Below, one piece after another: positions 10,437 through 18,642 of a DNA stretch of 23,013 bases; position 1 is the first letter of the stretch; each line of letters opens with the position of its first letter. The notes below the pieces were generated by a model, which was not told where the DNA came from, ran no database searches, and saw only the letters and a program-made list of their open reading frames with translations. Location: contig NW_014040059.1 in NCBI RefSeq assembly GCF_001186125.1, positions 1-23,013 of the forward strand, written 5' to 3'. The position numbers and the translations under genes are program-made. Origin of the DNA: Sphaeroforma arctica JP610 (Eukaryota; Opisthokonta; Ichthyosporea; Ichthyophonida).

Positions 10437-11012
10437 ATGTCCCTTCTACACTTCCTAACCTTCGCGGCAATTAGCTGCACGACTGTGCTGTCAGCCGCTC
10501 CTGAAGACATACAACAATTCGGACCCGAGGCTTCTGATGTTATTGAAATTCCCTCCGATATAATTGATATTCCGTGCGATCTAGCTGGTCTACTTTCTGA
10601 GGAACCTGAGCTTTCTATTTCAGCACAGTTGTTAGAAGCTTATACTGCTGCCACGGCTATCGAAGTCTTACAATACCAAACTGCATTCTTGCCTACCAAT
10701 GACGCCTGGGCTGCCGCGCCAGAGGGTACAGTCCAATCCCTGCTTCGTCCAGAGAACCTCAACGCATTAGAAGAGTACTTGGCCTACGCATCAACATATG
10801 AGTACTTGCTTTCAGCTGATTTTGTCAGTGGCGATCTTGAGATGAACAACGGAGAGTCGATCTTAATGGCGGTGGAGGTGGATGGTTTCTTCATTGAGAA
10901 CGGAGTGAGGGATTCACAGGTGGTAATTCCTGACATTGTTGGGTGCGACGCGGTGATTCACGGAATGGACATGGCACTTTTCCCTGGATCACAAACCCCT
11001 GCTGATATTTAG
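10437..11012 (+). CDS. Secreted single-domain fasciclin (FAS1) protein
   Basis: An intronless gene of 191 residues that starts at ATG 10437. Residues 1-20 (MSLLHFLTFAAISCTTVLSA) form a typical signal peptide with a cut expected after the Ala-rich end. Residues of about 45-182 form one FAS1 domain: the H1 motif is TAFLPTNDAW (82-91) and the H2 motif is VIHGMDMALFP (173-183), as in beta-ig-h3/periostin and in plant and microbial fasciclins. FAS1 domains act outside the cell in adhesion. The protein is acidic and ends ten residues after H2, with no transmembrane or obvious GPI tail, so a secreted or wall-bound product is expected. It sits alone in a repeat-rich island, with AGTC-core minisatellites upstream and a 93-bp tandem triplet just downstream. 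Horizontal origin is possible but not shown. Confidence 0.85.
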   Translation: MSLLHFLTFAAISCTTVLSAAPEDIQQFGPEASDVIEIPSDIIDIPCDLAGLLSEEPELSISAQLLEAYTAATAIEVLQYQTAFLPTNDAWAAAPEGTVQSLLRPENLNALEEYLAYASTYEYLLSADFVSGDLEMNNGESILMAVEVDGFFIENGVRDSQVVIPDIVGCDAVIHGMDMALFPGSQTPADI

Positions 11013-11135
11013 TTGATATCCTCTCGGGTCACGCTCATCTTGGTGGTCACACCATTTGTGTAGGTTATACAGTGAAAGTAGAGAGTAAGCATACAGTCGT
11101 TGGGCAATGTGCATACATGAAACGAGCAAGAGCGT

Positions 11136-11414
11136 GACTTCGCATGGAATGATCTGTTGGCACACACATTGTACCAGGTACTGATATGACAATGTGCTGA
11201 GCCCAATAGAGTCCGGAGGTTTGATTGACTTCGCATGAAATGTGATCGTAGACACACATTGTACAAGGTACTGATATAACACAATATGCTGAGCTCTATA
11301 GAGAGACCCGAGGTTTGATTGACTTCGCATGAAATGTGATCGTGGACGCACATTGTATGAGGTACTGATATGACACAATATGCTGAGCTCAATAGAAAGT
11401 CCGGAGGTTTGGTT
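11136..11414. repeat. Three tandem copies of a ~93-bp unit
   Basis: Copies start with GACTTCGCATG at 11136, 11227 and 11321 (units of 91, 94 and 94 bases). Each holds CACATTGTA, GGTACTGATAT, ATGCTGAGC and GAGGTTTG in the same order. Copies 2 and 3 are closer to each other than to copy 1. The array begins 124 bases after the fasciclin stop codon, so at least part may lie in its 3' UTR. Confidence 0.92.
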
Positions 11415-11693
11415 GAGACGGGGAAGGAAATTAGAAGAAGAAATAACATTGGAGGTATCACTATTTAGATATTGAGTGCAGACTATCACTCGCGTCGACT
11501 GACCAACGCTTGTAACGGTGCCGACTTTAACATTGTTGACCCCATAGGCGAGGAGAGAGCGCTGTAAAGTATATTGATTGTGTAACATATCGCAGATCGA
11601 TTATATATTCGCGCAATCACGATCCCGATTATATGAATAAAAATGAAAGCAAAATCTGAGCTGTATGTATGACAATTCTTTCTCCAATAGACC

Positions 11694-11732
11694 ATAGCCT
11701 TCTGAAGTTTATTTCAAAGAGAAGACTATGAA
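11694..11732. repeat. Hairpin with CATAGCCTTCT arms
   Basis: CATAGCCTTCT and, about 17 bases on, AGAAGACTATG form an 11-bp stem with one mismatch. The arm is shared with the hairpin at 10199-10230. Confidence 0.6.
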
Positions 11733-12239
11733 TAAACACGTTAATTGGCCCACTCTCTACAGCCTCTCTAGTAGAGACTGGGGATATTCGATTTCCGCTC
11801 TGACAGAAACCTGATTTCCGCTCGAGACCTAACCCTAACCTAGAGGTCCTATGAACTGACTTTAACACCCCATCCATATACTAAGGGGACTTCTAAGGGT
11901 TCTTGTATACCAAAAATAAAGTTAGTTATCATTCGCCCAGAACCCATCATTATGGTCTAGAGAGCTTATTCCTTCTACTCGAAAACACCATTCAAGTGCA
12001 TGCATTGCATCAATTCGGTGTGCGTATTAAAATATATTGCTTCGTTATTATTTTCAGACTTTTGCTATACTTGCATAAGGCGGATGACATGGCACATCTC
12101 ATACAAACAACAGCAAAAACACTCAACGTCGTGTTATATAAAATTTATTCTCTCCCTAGAGAGAGACAGAGGGTCTGAGACTCATGACGCCGTCTCTGGA
12201 AACGTCGCTGCTGGATACAAATTATTTTTCCCAGCCTCC

Positions 12240-12470
12240 CTCAGGCCTCAGCCCAAGCCTGAGGTGTGCCCTCACGGACCACGGTCTCAAGTCTCAAGTC
12301 TCACTCTCAGAGTCTCACCCAGGTCCCAGTCACAGACATAGAGAGTCCAGAGCTCCAGGCTCCCGAGTCCCAGCCCCAGTACATACGAAAATCTTCCAGA
12401 GCTCAGAGGACAGAGTCCAAGACCAAGCCTCCAAGGTCGCTCCAGAGTCCAGAGTCCAGACTCAGAGAGA
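12240..12470. repeat. AGTC-core minisatellite-like patch 3
   Basis: Words such as CCTCAGGCCTCAG, TCTCAAGTCTCAAGTC, GAGTCCAGAG and GAGTCCCAG follow one another in degenerate fashion. The composition matches the patches near 9.2 and 9.8 kb. Confidence 0.75.
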
Positions 12471-12750
12471 GGGCCATGGTTTATTCGATATGAGTCATAA
12501 ATATATGCGACACAAGGCGATGACTCACACCTAAAATATATTTTATGATGACCGTTTCGTGATGGGTGCGAATACAGCGAATACATAAATTAAATACTGA
12601 AGATGTCAGTGATTATCGTATCTGTAATGGGACTATAGATGCTAAAAAAGTAAAGGAGTGAATACGCAACATGAATATATTACACTGTTACAACTACATC
12701 CCGGTCTCATATTGATTCCTTTCACTTTTCACCTTCATACTACGTCCGGG

Positions 12751-14184
12751 ATGTACCCTGACAAGCCGCCCAAACGGATAGTGGGTCCCGGAGGACGCAT
12801 GGTGGTCAACCCAGAATGGAAGCGTTGGCGCGAGAATATCGAAACTCAAGAAGTTGAGAAATACGGATACGAGTTTGTCCCTGCGGGCGCTATATACGCT
12901 AACGGTACAGATACAAACAATACCCTCATACCTGTTACCAATCACGAAGACCACGCTGAGATGGTGAATAGTGGGTGTCCTTATCCCTTGGTAGAAGAGG
13001 TGGGTGATTTGTACAACGAGATGCGCGAGCCTGATTACGCGCTCGAGATTGGGGGCGACCCACAGGCTGGACTGAACGACCTAATCAGCGCTAACTTCGC
13101 CAAGTATGAGCTGAGTCTGGCAACGTTGAGTAAAGTGATGCGGCTGACTGTGTATGATCAACTAGAGTTCATAATCGATGATAGCGGGTCTATGGGAGCG
13201 TGGAGTGATACCATCGATCCGGTAACTACACAGAAACACACTCGGTGGACAGAGGCAAAGCATAGAATCAAGCAGAAACTAGATATATTGAGCCTGTTTG
13301 CATGCCCCCCTATCCATTTCCGCTTCATGAACAATACGAGGAATAATTTCAACGTGACTAGGGCAGGTAAGTCTCCTGAACAGTTTAAAAGAGAAGCATT
13401 CTCATTAGTAGAAGGAGCCTTCAGGGCGAGGCCTAATGGCGGGACGCCAGCTTTCACCACACTACAGAAGAGCTTCGATGAAGGCAGGGGCAAGAAAGTG
13501 TTTCGTTATGTGTACTTTGATGGTGTACCTAACGAGCGTGTTCGGAATGCTGAGGAAAAGATAAGAGATTTACTCTTAGACCCGAGGGATCGGGGAAACC
13601 CTGAGGATTCGCCAGTGAATTTCTTATCTTGTACGGATGAGGACGACTGTGTGGAGTGGGTCAAACAACTGGAGGAGGCAGACATGTACTGTGGCGGGCC
13701 TAGTTACTTGGCCGAGATTGATGATTTCGACACAGAAGCGAATGAGGTGTTCGGTGACCAGGGCAAAGTGTTCCCGTATAACAAAGGTATGTATCTTGTT
13801 TGCTCACTGGTTGCCGCCGCATTCCCAGATACTCTGGATGCTCTTGATGAATGCATACCTATTCCACGCTTCACGCTTGAGAGAGACTTTGTGGGATTTG
13901 AACTGCAGGATAGCGACTATAAAAGGTATTGGGATGGATTCATCGAAGGGCAACAAGTGAAGAGGACTTCACGAGCATATAGGAGCGATAGAATCGAGAA
14001 ATTCAAGGCGGACTTCACATGGCATTATTCAGATTTTGCACAATGTAAAGGTGAAAGTATCGACATCCCAGCTGTGAAAGTGTACAAGGAGGGTCTCACA
14101 AATTTGATAAAGACCCCGGGGGATAACGATCAATCTGCACAGAGCAACACGGGAGGTTCCTTTCTATCCTGGTTCGGCTATTAA
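12751..14184 (+). CDS. von Willebrand factor A (vWA) domain protein, 477 aa
   Basis: An intronless frame; the first ATG is at 12751 and the stop is TAA at 14182. A vWA domain spans about residues 130-300 and has a full MIDAS metal site: D143-x-S145-x-S147 in IIDDSGSMG, T232 in GGTPAF and D257 in YVYFDGVPNE. Metal-dependent ligand binding is therefore likely. The N-terminal 130 residues and the C-terminal 200 (ending GGSFLSWFGY) match no family I can name. No transmembrane segment is visible. The frame is open upstream of the ATG to about 12646, and the codons just before it (LLQLHPGLILIPFTFHLH) are signal-peptide-like, but no ATG precedes them. Either they are untranslated or an unseen upstream exon adds a leader. 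That decides whether the protein is cytosolic or secreted. Confidence 0.85.
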   Translation: MYPDKPPKRIVGPGGRMVVNPEWKRWRENIETQEVEKYGYEFVPAGAIYANGTDTNNTLIPVTNHEDHAEMVNSGCPYPLVEEVGDLYNEMREPDYALEIGGDPQAGLNDLISANFAKYELSLATLSKVMRLTVYDQLEFIIDDSGSMGAWSDTIDPVTTQKHTRWTEAKHRIKQKLDILSLFACPPIHFRFMNNTRNNFNVTRAGKSPEQFKREAFSLVEGAFRARPNGGTPAFTTLQKSFDEGRGKKVFRYVYFDGVPNERVRNAEEKIRDLLLDPRDRGNPEDSPVNFLSCTDEDDCVEWVKQLEEADMYCGGPSYLAEIDDFDTEANEVFGDQGKVFPYNKGMYLVCSLVAAAFPDTLDALDECIPIPRFTLERDFVGFELQDSDYKRYWDGFIEGQQVKRTSRAYRSDRIEKFKADFTWHYSDFAQCKGESIDIPAVKVYKEGLTNLIKTPGDNDQSAQSNTGGSFLSWFGY

Positions 14185-14428
14185 GTACGCATTCAAAATA
14201 TTAAACGGACAAACCCGTCAAATTCATGTATTTGTGGTGTAGTGATATAAATAGTTTATAAATTAACTTTTACTCTAAATTGAGTCTTATTACGCGAGGT
14301 AAATTTGATCGTGTTTCACTCGTCAGTTCACAAATAAGATATATGGCGTGGCAGATACAAAATGCTTAAAAATAAGATATACATTCAGATATCCGCATCA
14401 ATAGTGTCCATATACAGTTATATATCGA

Positions 14429-14429
<1 letters not shown>

Positions 14430-14472
<43 letters not shown>

Positions 14473-14510
14473 TGTATATATATATATATATACTATATAT
14501 ATATAATATA

Positions 14511-14556
<46 letters not shown>

Positions 14557-14665
14557 CATACATACATACATACATACATGCATGCATACACACACACACA
14601 CACACACACAGATATATATATTAATAATATGGTTATATACATAATATATATGTATATAGATATAT
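14430..14665. repeat. Compound (TA)n-(CATA)n-(CA)n microsatellite
   Basis: (TA)n with short interruptions runs from 14430 to about 14550, followed by CATACATACATACATACATG repeats to about 14588, (CA)n to about 14611 and more TA-rich sequence. The order suggests stepwise point change and slippage from one founding tract. Confidence 0.95.
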
Positions 14666-15086
14666 AATGTGAGCACCAAATTTAGTTCACGAGCGGTTTA
14701 GAGTGAAATAGCGTTGTATTTTATTTTATCAAAGTAGTGGAATAGCTTACAAGATTATGAGGACTGATCACTCCATAACCTTGTCTTATTTGGTCTTAAC
14801 TAGATATTGCCTATAGTCAGTCCCCTCTGGTTACTGACACAATATCTCTTTGTATCCCAAGTGCCCGGCTTCCTCTGCAGTCCGTCACTTGTCACACTAC
14901 TTTACTCTTCTCGTTACTTTACCGTCTATGCTCTTGTTCTATTGGTATACACATACCGAATTACTCGTATGTGTTAAAACAATATCACTACACACAGCAC
15001 TGGGATATCTCCCCAAAACTAACCCCTCCCACACCTGAGTCATCAAACATGACTAACCACTACACGTAGACCACACACATGTTACA

Positions 15087-15265
15087 ATATATATATACAT
15101 TATATCATATATACATATATATAACTATATATATATATAAATTTTCATATATATATACGTGTGTATATGTTTATGTCTAAATATATATAAATATATATAC
15201 ATATACATATATATATCTATATATATATGTGTGTGTTATATATAAATATACATATATATATAACT

Positions 15266-15306
<41 letters not shown>

Positions 15307-15326
15307 GTATATATATATATATATAC
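15087..15326. repeat. Interrupted (TA)n microsatellite
   Basis: TA-rich DNA is broken by single C or G bases (ATACATATA, GTGTGTATA). The purest (TA)n segment is at about 15268-15300. Confidence 0.95.
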
Positions 15327-15838
15327 CTCTACAACTCACTGTAATTTGAGGCTTAAAATTATTCTGCTTCCAAAATAGCGTGCTTAAAAGAGCCGCATAT
15401 TTCAAAAGAGACCAGCCGACCTCATTGTTCGTCCAAGGCATTTGCTCTAGCAGAAATTTGATGCACGATGTTGAGTGCTACTACTTATATATGTGTCTAG
15501 AATTGCTTGCTTACATAATTTCCTATTGTGAAAAACGAAGTCATATGTGTACATATGCATTAAATCAGTACAGATTCGACTACGTGAACGTCCTATAGTT
15601 TCAAGACATTGCTCTAACCTCATCGAAGCGTATCTCGGCAAGCTTTTGAGAACATTGCGAATGGTCCTGGCTGACGCTCAGATTTGATTGTAAGCCAAGA
15701 GTGCCTGGCCACTGGATTAATGGCCGTTTGCATCAGTGCTTCTCGCTTGCCTTGGAATAGAGAGTATGAAACATCAGTTCTTAAGCATAGCTCTCGAGTC
15801 TACGAGTAACCAGGCATTTACTTCTTGTCCAGAAGACA

Positions 15839-16258
15839 TCATGTCTCATTCTCCACTGCCGCAGAATTATCCTCCTCACTCCGGTTCCTAATGTTAAGAA
15901 TAGTCGTATCTACCAGCTCATCCGTGTCCACTCCCATCTGCGTGCACATCTCCACCACTCGTGCAACGCGTTCCAGGGCAGCATCCCCTGTCTGCTCTCC
16001 CGCTCCGCCAATCAGTAGCTCGTTTACAAGCCGCGTGTTCACATTATACCTACCATCGACGGGATTTACCTGTTTCGATACATCGGTCTTCATGCTTTTT
16101 GACTTACTGACGCTACCATGTTTTTGCGTGCTTGATTCCTTTCCCTTTGATTTGTTTGCGCCAGCCTTGGATGTACCGGTTGCGGATGTCGGCTTGTTTC
16201 TTGTGATGAACGCTTTGGTGAGGGATAAGGCCGCGTCAAATAGATCTGTGTATTGCAT
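15839..16258 (-). CDS. Small uncharacterised protein, 139 aa
   Basis: The frame runs from ATG at 16258 to TGA at 15839. I do not recognise the family. The N-terminus (MQYTDLFDAALSLTKAFITR) looks like an amphipathic helix. Residues of about 22-65 are a Lys/Ser/Thr-rich, probably disordered basic linker. Residues of about 66-125 (NPVDGRYNVNTRLVNELLIG, then ERVARVVEMCTQMGVDTDEL) look like a folded helical segment, and the tail is acidic. The complexity and higher GC content than the flanks favour real coding sequence. It may be a complete small gene or the last exon of a longer one with upstream exons at higher coordinates. No splice evidence decides this. Confidence 0.5.
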   Translation of the reverse strand: MQYTDLFDAALSLTKAFITRNKPTSATGTSKAGANKSKGKESSTQKHGSVSKSKSMKTDVSKQVNPVDGRYNVNTRLVNELLIGGAGEQTGDAALERVARVVEMCTQMGVDTDELVDTTILNIRNRSEEDNSAAVENET

Positions 16259-16916
16259 AGGGGATATGAGGTTACTAATGCATCGCTATATGGAAGTGGG
16301 TGTGGAGAGACACACCTATAGATACTTAGCATCAGAACGATCGTATTTGTTGTCGAACACAATAGGTGTAACAATTCGGAAGGGATAAAGTATAATCACG
16401 GGCAGGGATCCAAAGCAATCAAAGAATGTTTACCATCACGAAGTAAATCGTGTATTATGATAAACTGCCACGTGTGCAATAACTAGTGCATGTTTTGATT
16501 TGGATATAACTCGCACGTATTGCTGAGTCGCATTCTGACCTTAGCACGTGTATCGATTGACTACGAGACCATTTTGGCTCGAAATCAAAGTAACGAAGGC
16601 GGCGTGAGTGTATTTGTACAAAATCCGACATCTGTTGATGACACAAGTAGCGAGCGAGAAGCAATCCGCTGCTTATATCATTATACTAACATTCAGAACT
16701 TCACATACTATTGTTCAGATAGGCGCCGATGAGCGCACTTTGGATTTCGTGATCAACCACTTCCACAGACGCCCTTACATTCGTTGAGTACCTGAGATTA
16801 TTTCAGGACATTGGTAGGGCACAAAGGCGTTGGTTAGTTTTCGATCTCTGCGACTACATTTTTTTACCCAACAAATCATCTTCGTGCTACCTCTGTACTC
16901 ACTGCTTGTCATGTGT
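16259..16916. other. Gap without recognisable gene
   Basis: It lies between two minus-strand genes. A 70-codon plus-strand frame at 16520-16732 has no recognisable domain. The sequence is unique and not repeat-rich. It probably holds the promoter of the small gene and the 3' end of the next one. Confidence 0.4.
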
Positions 16917-17045
16917 TCAGATTGCAGCCACGAGCGCAAGGAGTGTGGATTCAGACATACATGAACTTAACCCAGCAAACCCTATCTCCTTCAGGAAACG
17001 GACCACATCACTGACCTTGACACTAACTCCATCCTTCCGTCGGCA
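16917..17045 (-). CDS. Third copy of the duplicated exon (alternative or additional last exon)
   Basis: After a possible acceptor (TCTGACAAG) an open frame of 43 codons runs to TGA at 16917. Its start carries the same module as exons A and B (GVSVKVSDVVRFLKEIGFAG), and it continues with MSESTLLALVAAI. It is more diverged than the other two copies. It could be joined to exon B through a weak donor (GTACTG), used as an alternative last exon, or be a decayed copy. Confidence 0.4.
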   Translation of the reverse strand, partial: CRRKDGVSVKVSDVVRFLKEIGFAGLSSCMSESTLLALVAAI

Positions 17046-17390
17046 CTTGTCAGATTGAACATCACCCATACCATAACTCAAGCACCTCGCCACCCCACTC
17101 ATTGGAACCCCCACTATTCAGATGTACAGTACATTGATGCCACCCAGCAAGCCCATCGCCTTCAAGAAACAAACCACATAACTGATCCCAGCACTCAGTC
17201 TGTTGTTCATTCTCAGTTGACAGTCTTAGAAACCAACGTACACATACACATTTATCATCTACCCCGAAACCACATATAATACATGCTTCAACACTCACCT
17301 GTCCAAGACATTGATGTCACCCAACAAACCCATCGCCTTCAAGAAACAAACCGCATCACTGACCCCGGCACCCACTCCATCCTCCTCAGC
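16945..17390. repeat. Tandem ~175-bp repeat, three copies
   Basis: The shared core CATCGCCTTCAAGAAACAAACC occurs near 17331 and 17154, and a diverged form (CTATCTCCTTCAGGAAACGG) near 16982. Spacing is about 177 and 172 bases. The repeat includes exon module plus intron, so whole exon-intron units were copied. Confidence 0.85.
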
Positions 17391-17795
17391 CAACAGAGGT
17401 GTAAAGTCTGAGCGAAGTAGGCGCCTTCTGCGTGGGTGCGTGGTCCCTGAATCCTCGTCACCATGAAGTGCCCCATCGTCCTTGACTAGAGGTGCTGTAT
17501 CTATGTCGCCCAGTGCCGCTGCGTTTTCATCGGTCCACACGCTTGGATCTGTGCCATCGGGAAGTGCATGTTCTTTGTCATCACGGTTCTGAGAGTGTAT
17601 ACGGCTATGAGATACTGGATCTATCTTTTCGACGAATCCTGGGTGTGCATTCTTCACGAACGCCGCCTCCGTCTCCCGCTGCGCGTCAGCCTGTGATTGC
17701 GGATATGCGCGGATCTGCGAGCGTACAAGCTGTAGCAAACGCCACTTGGACATCACGCCCGCTTGCTCACCGGCGTGTGCGTGGTGGACCACCAT
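17118..17795 (-). CDS. Uncharacterised gene with tandemly duplicated terminal exon
   Basis: Exon A runs from ATG 17795 (or from an upstream acceptor, since CACTGTGCAG precedes it) to 17299 and ends at a strong donor GTGAGT. Exon B (17118-17199) follows acceptor AACAACAG in a matching phase and ends at TGA, giving about 192 residues. The family is not recognised. The N-terminal part (MSKWRLLQLVRSQIRAYPQ) is basic and helical. The middle is acidic and probably disordered and contains RRRRLLRSDF. The striking feature is a module at the end of exon A (GVSDAVCFLKAMGLLGDINV) that recurs in exon B (GISYVVCFLKAMGLLGGINV) and again downstream at 16950-17040 (KVSDVVRFLKEIGFAGLSS). The first two copies are almost identical in DNA. 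The model rests on splice phase and repeat conservation; the function is unknown. Confidence 0.5.
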
Positions 17796-18250
17796 CCGCT
17801 GCACAGTGGAGGGCCTGAATGATGGTGCACGAAGTGAGGTGCGACAAAGGATATTGTTAGCTACATGATACCAATAGAGTCAAGATGAAAGACATGGTTT
17901 GTACTAGAACGAACACTTGCACTTGAGTTGAGTAGTAAACGCCGCTTGTACTCCGCACCCGCGTGTTTACCGGTGGATCATCCGAATATATACATACATA
18001 CATACACACATACATATATATATATATAATAATACAATAATACAGTAATACAATAATACAATAATACAGTAATACAATAAAACAATAATAATATATAATA
18101 AAAATATATATATATATACGACGAGAGGCTAAACAACAAATATTAATAGCTAAAAAGCACCCATGATGAGTGACAATAATGAACATAGATATCTACTACT
18201 ACGAAGACTGCGTAGCAGGCGTCCCTGTACCTCACACCCTTGTAACCGGC
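17726..18250. repeat. Diverged direct repeats of the 5' exon segment
   Basis: A segment of about 50-60 bases within exon A (17729-17785, starting GTAGCAAACGCC) reappears at about 17930-17980 (GTAGTAAACGCCGCTTGTACT) and about 18206-18250 (GTAGCAGGCGTCCCTGTACC), each ending in an ACCGG-containing block. By eye, identity is around 65-75%. A TA/ACAATAAT microsatellite lies between the second and third copies. Confidence 0.6.
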
Positions 18251-18642
18251 GAGTGCGGTGGTGATTGGTTTGAAGAACGGAATGAATAATTAGTAATCAC
18301 GTTTATGGATCCTACTAACTTCGCTCATATGAATGTTTTAGCTAAGGCAATGAAGAATGTTATTTCAGATTTGATCAGAATCTATTTGAATCTACTGCAA
18401 TTTCTGCGACGCAGAGACATTCACCGTACGGGTGTATAGTGTTAGTGTACGTTACTATGAAGGAAAATGGCATACTAGAGATGTGGCTGTATCGCGTTAG
18501 TAAAAAAATGCGGCACAGTAACGCCACATTGTGGAATATTATAACAGATGCTCCGCAAACACGCATCCAACGCTCGATGTGTTTCAGTCATCCTTCCCAT
18601 GTGCCCTGAAAAATCCTTATTCAGCACATCAGCACAGGCGCG
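17796..18642. other. Gap with decayed exon copies and a microsatellite
   Basis: It holds the two diverged repeats of the 5' exon segment (about 17930-17980 and 18206-18250) and the microsatellite at 17993-18116. The part from 18260 to 18642 shows nothing recognisable. Upstream exons or the promoter of the gene at 17118-17795 should lie here. Confidence 0.5.
17993..18116. repeat. (CATA)n and (ACAATAAT)n microsatellite
   Basis: Short CATA and TA runs are followed by about six copies of an 8-base unit, ACAATAAT/ACAGTAAT, and then by AT-rich sequence. Confidence 0.9.

Larger units (their letters stand above)
11013..12750. other. Repeat-rich spacer between fasciclin and vWA genes
   Basis: It contains the 93-bp tandem triplet (11136-11414), a hairpin (about 11694-11732), a two-unit telomere-like CCTAACCCTAACC word at about 11828 and an AGTC-core minisatellite patch (12240-12470). 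Frames such as the minus-strand run over the triplet are open only because of the repeats. Promoter and 5' UTR of the vWA gene must lie at its right end. Confidence 0.6.
14185..15838. other. Microsatellite-rich gap
   Basis: This stretch separates the convergent vWA gene (+) and the small minus-strand gene at 15839. It contains two large TA-rich microsatellite blocks and a unique AT-rich segment at 14680-15060. No exon, tRNA or terminator-like element was recognised. Frames inside the microsatellites (Ile/Tyr/His repeats) are artefacts. Confidence 0.7.

Noticed and set aside
11009-11461. 150-codon minus-strand frame with repeated peptides
   Set aside because: It is open because of the 93-bp tandem repeat, and the repeat unit is not a multiple of three in all copies.
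11826-11842. Telomere-like CCTAACCCTAACC word
   Set aside because: Only about two units are present, short enough to occur by chance, and the DNA continues with genes on both sides.
14362-14679. Open frames over the TA/CATA/CA microsatellite
   Set aside because: The predicted peptides are Ile/Tyr/His/Thr repeats produced by simple sequence on both strands.
17295-17795. Possible LYR-motif protein (KWRLLQLVRSQIRAYP)
   Set aside because: The L-Y/L-R spacing and the following Phe of the LYR family are not convincingly present, so no family name was given.
18179-18289. Small plus-strand ORF of 36 codons
   Set aside because: It overlaps a diverged repeat of a minus-strand exon, has no recognisable domain and may be chance.
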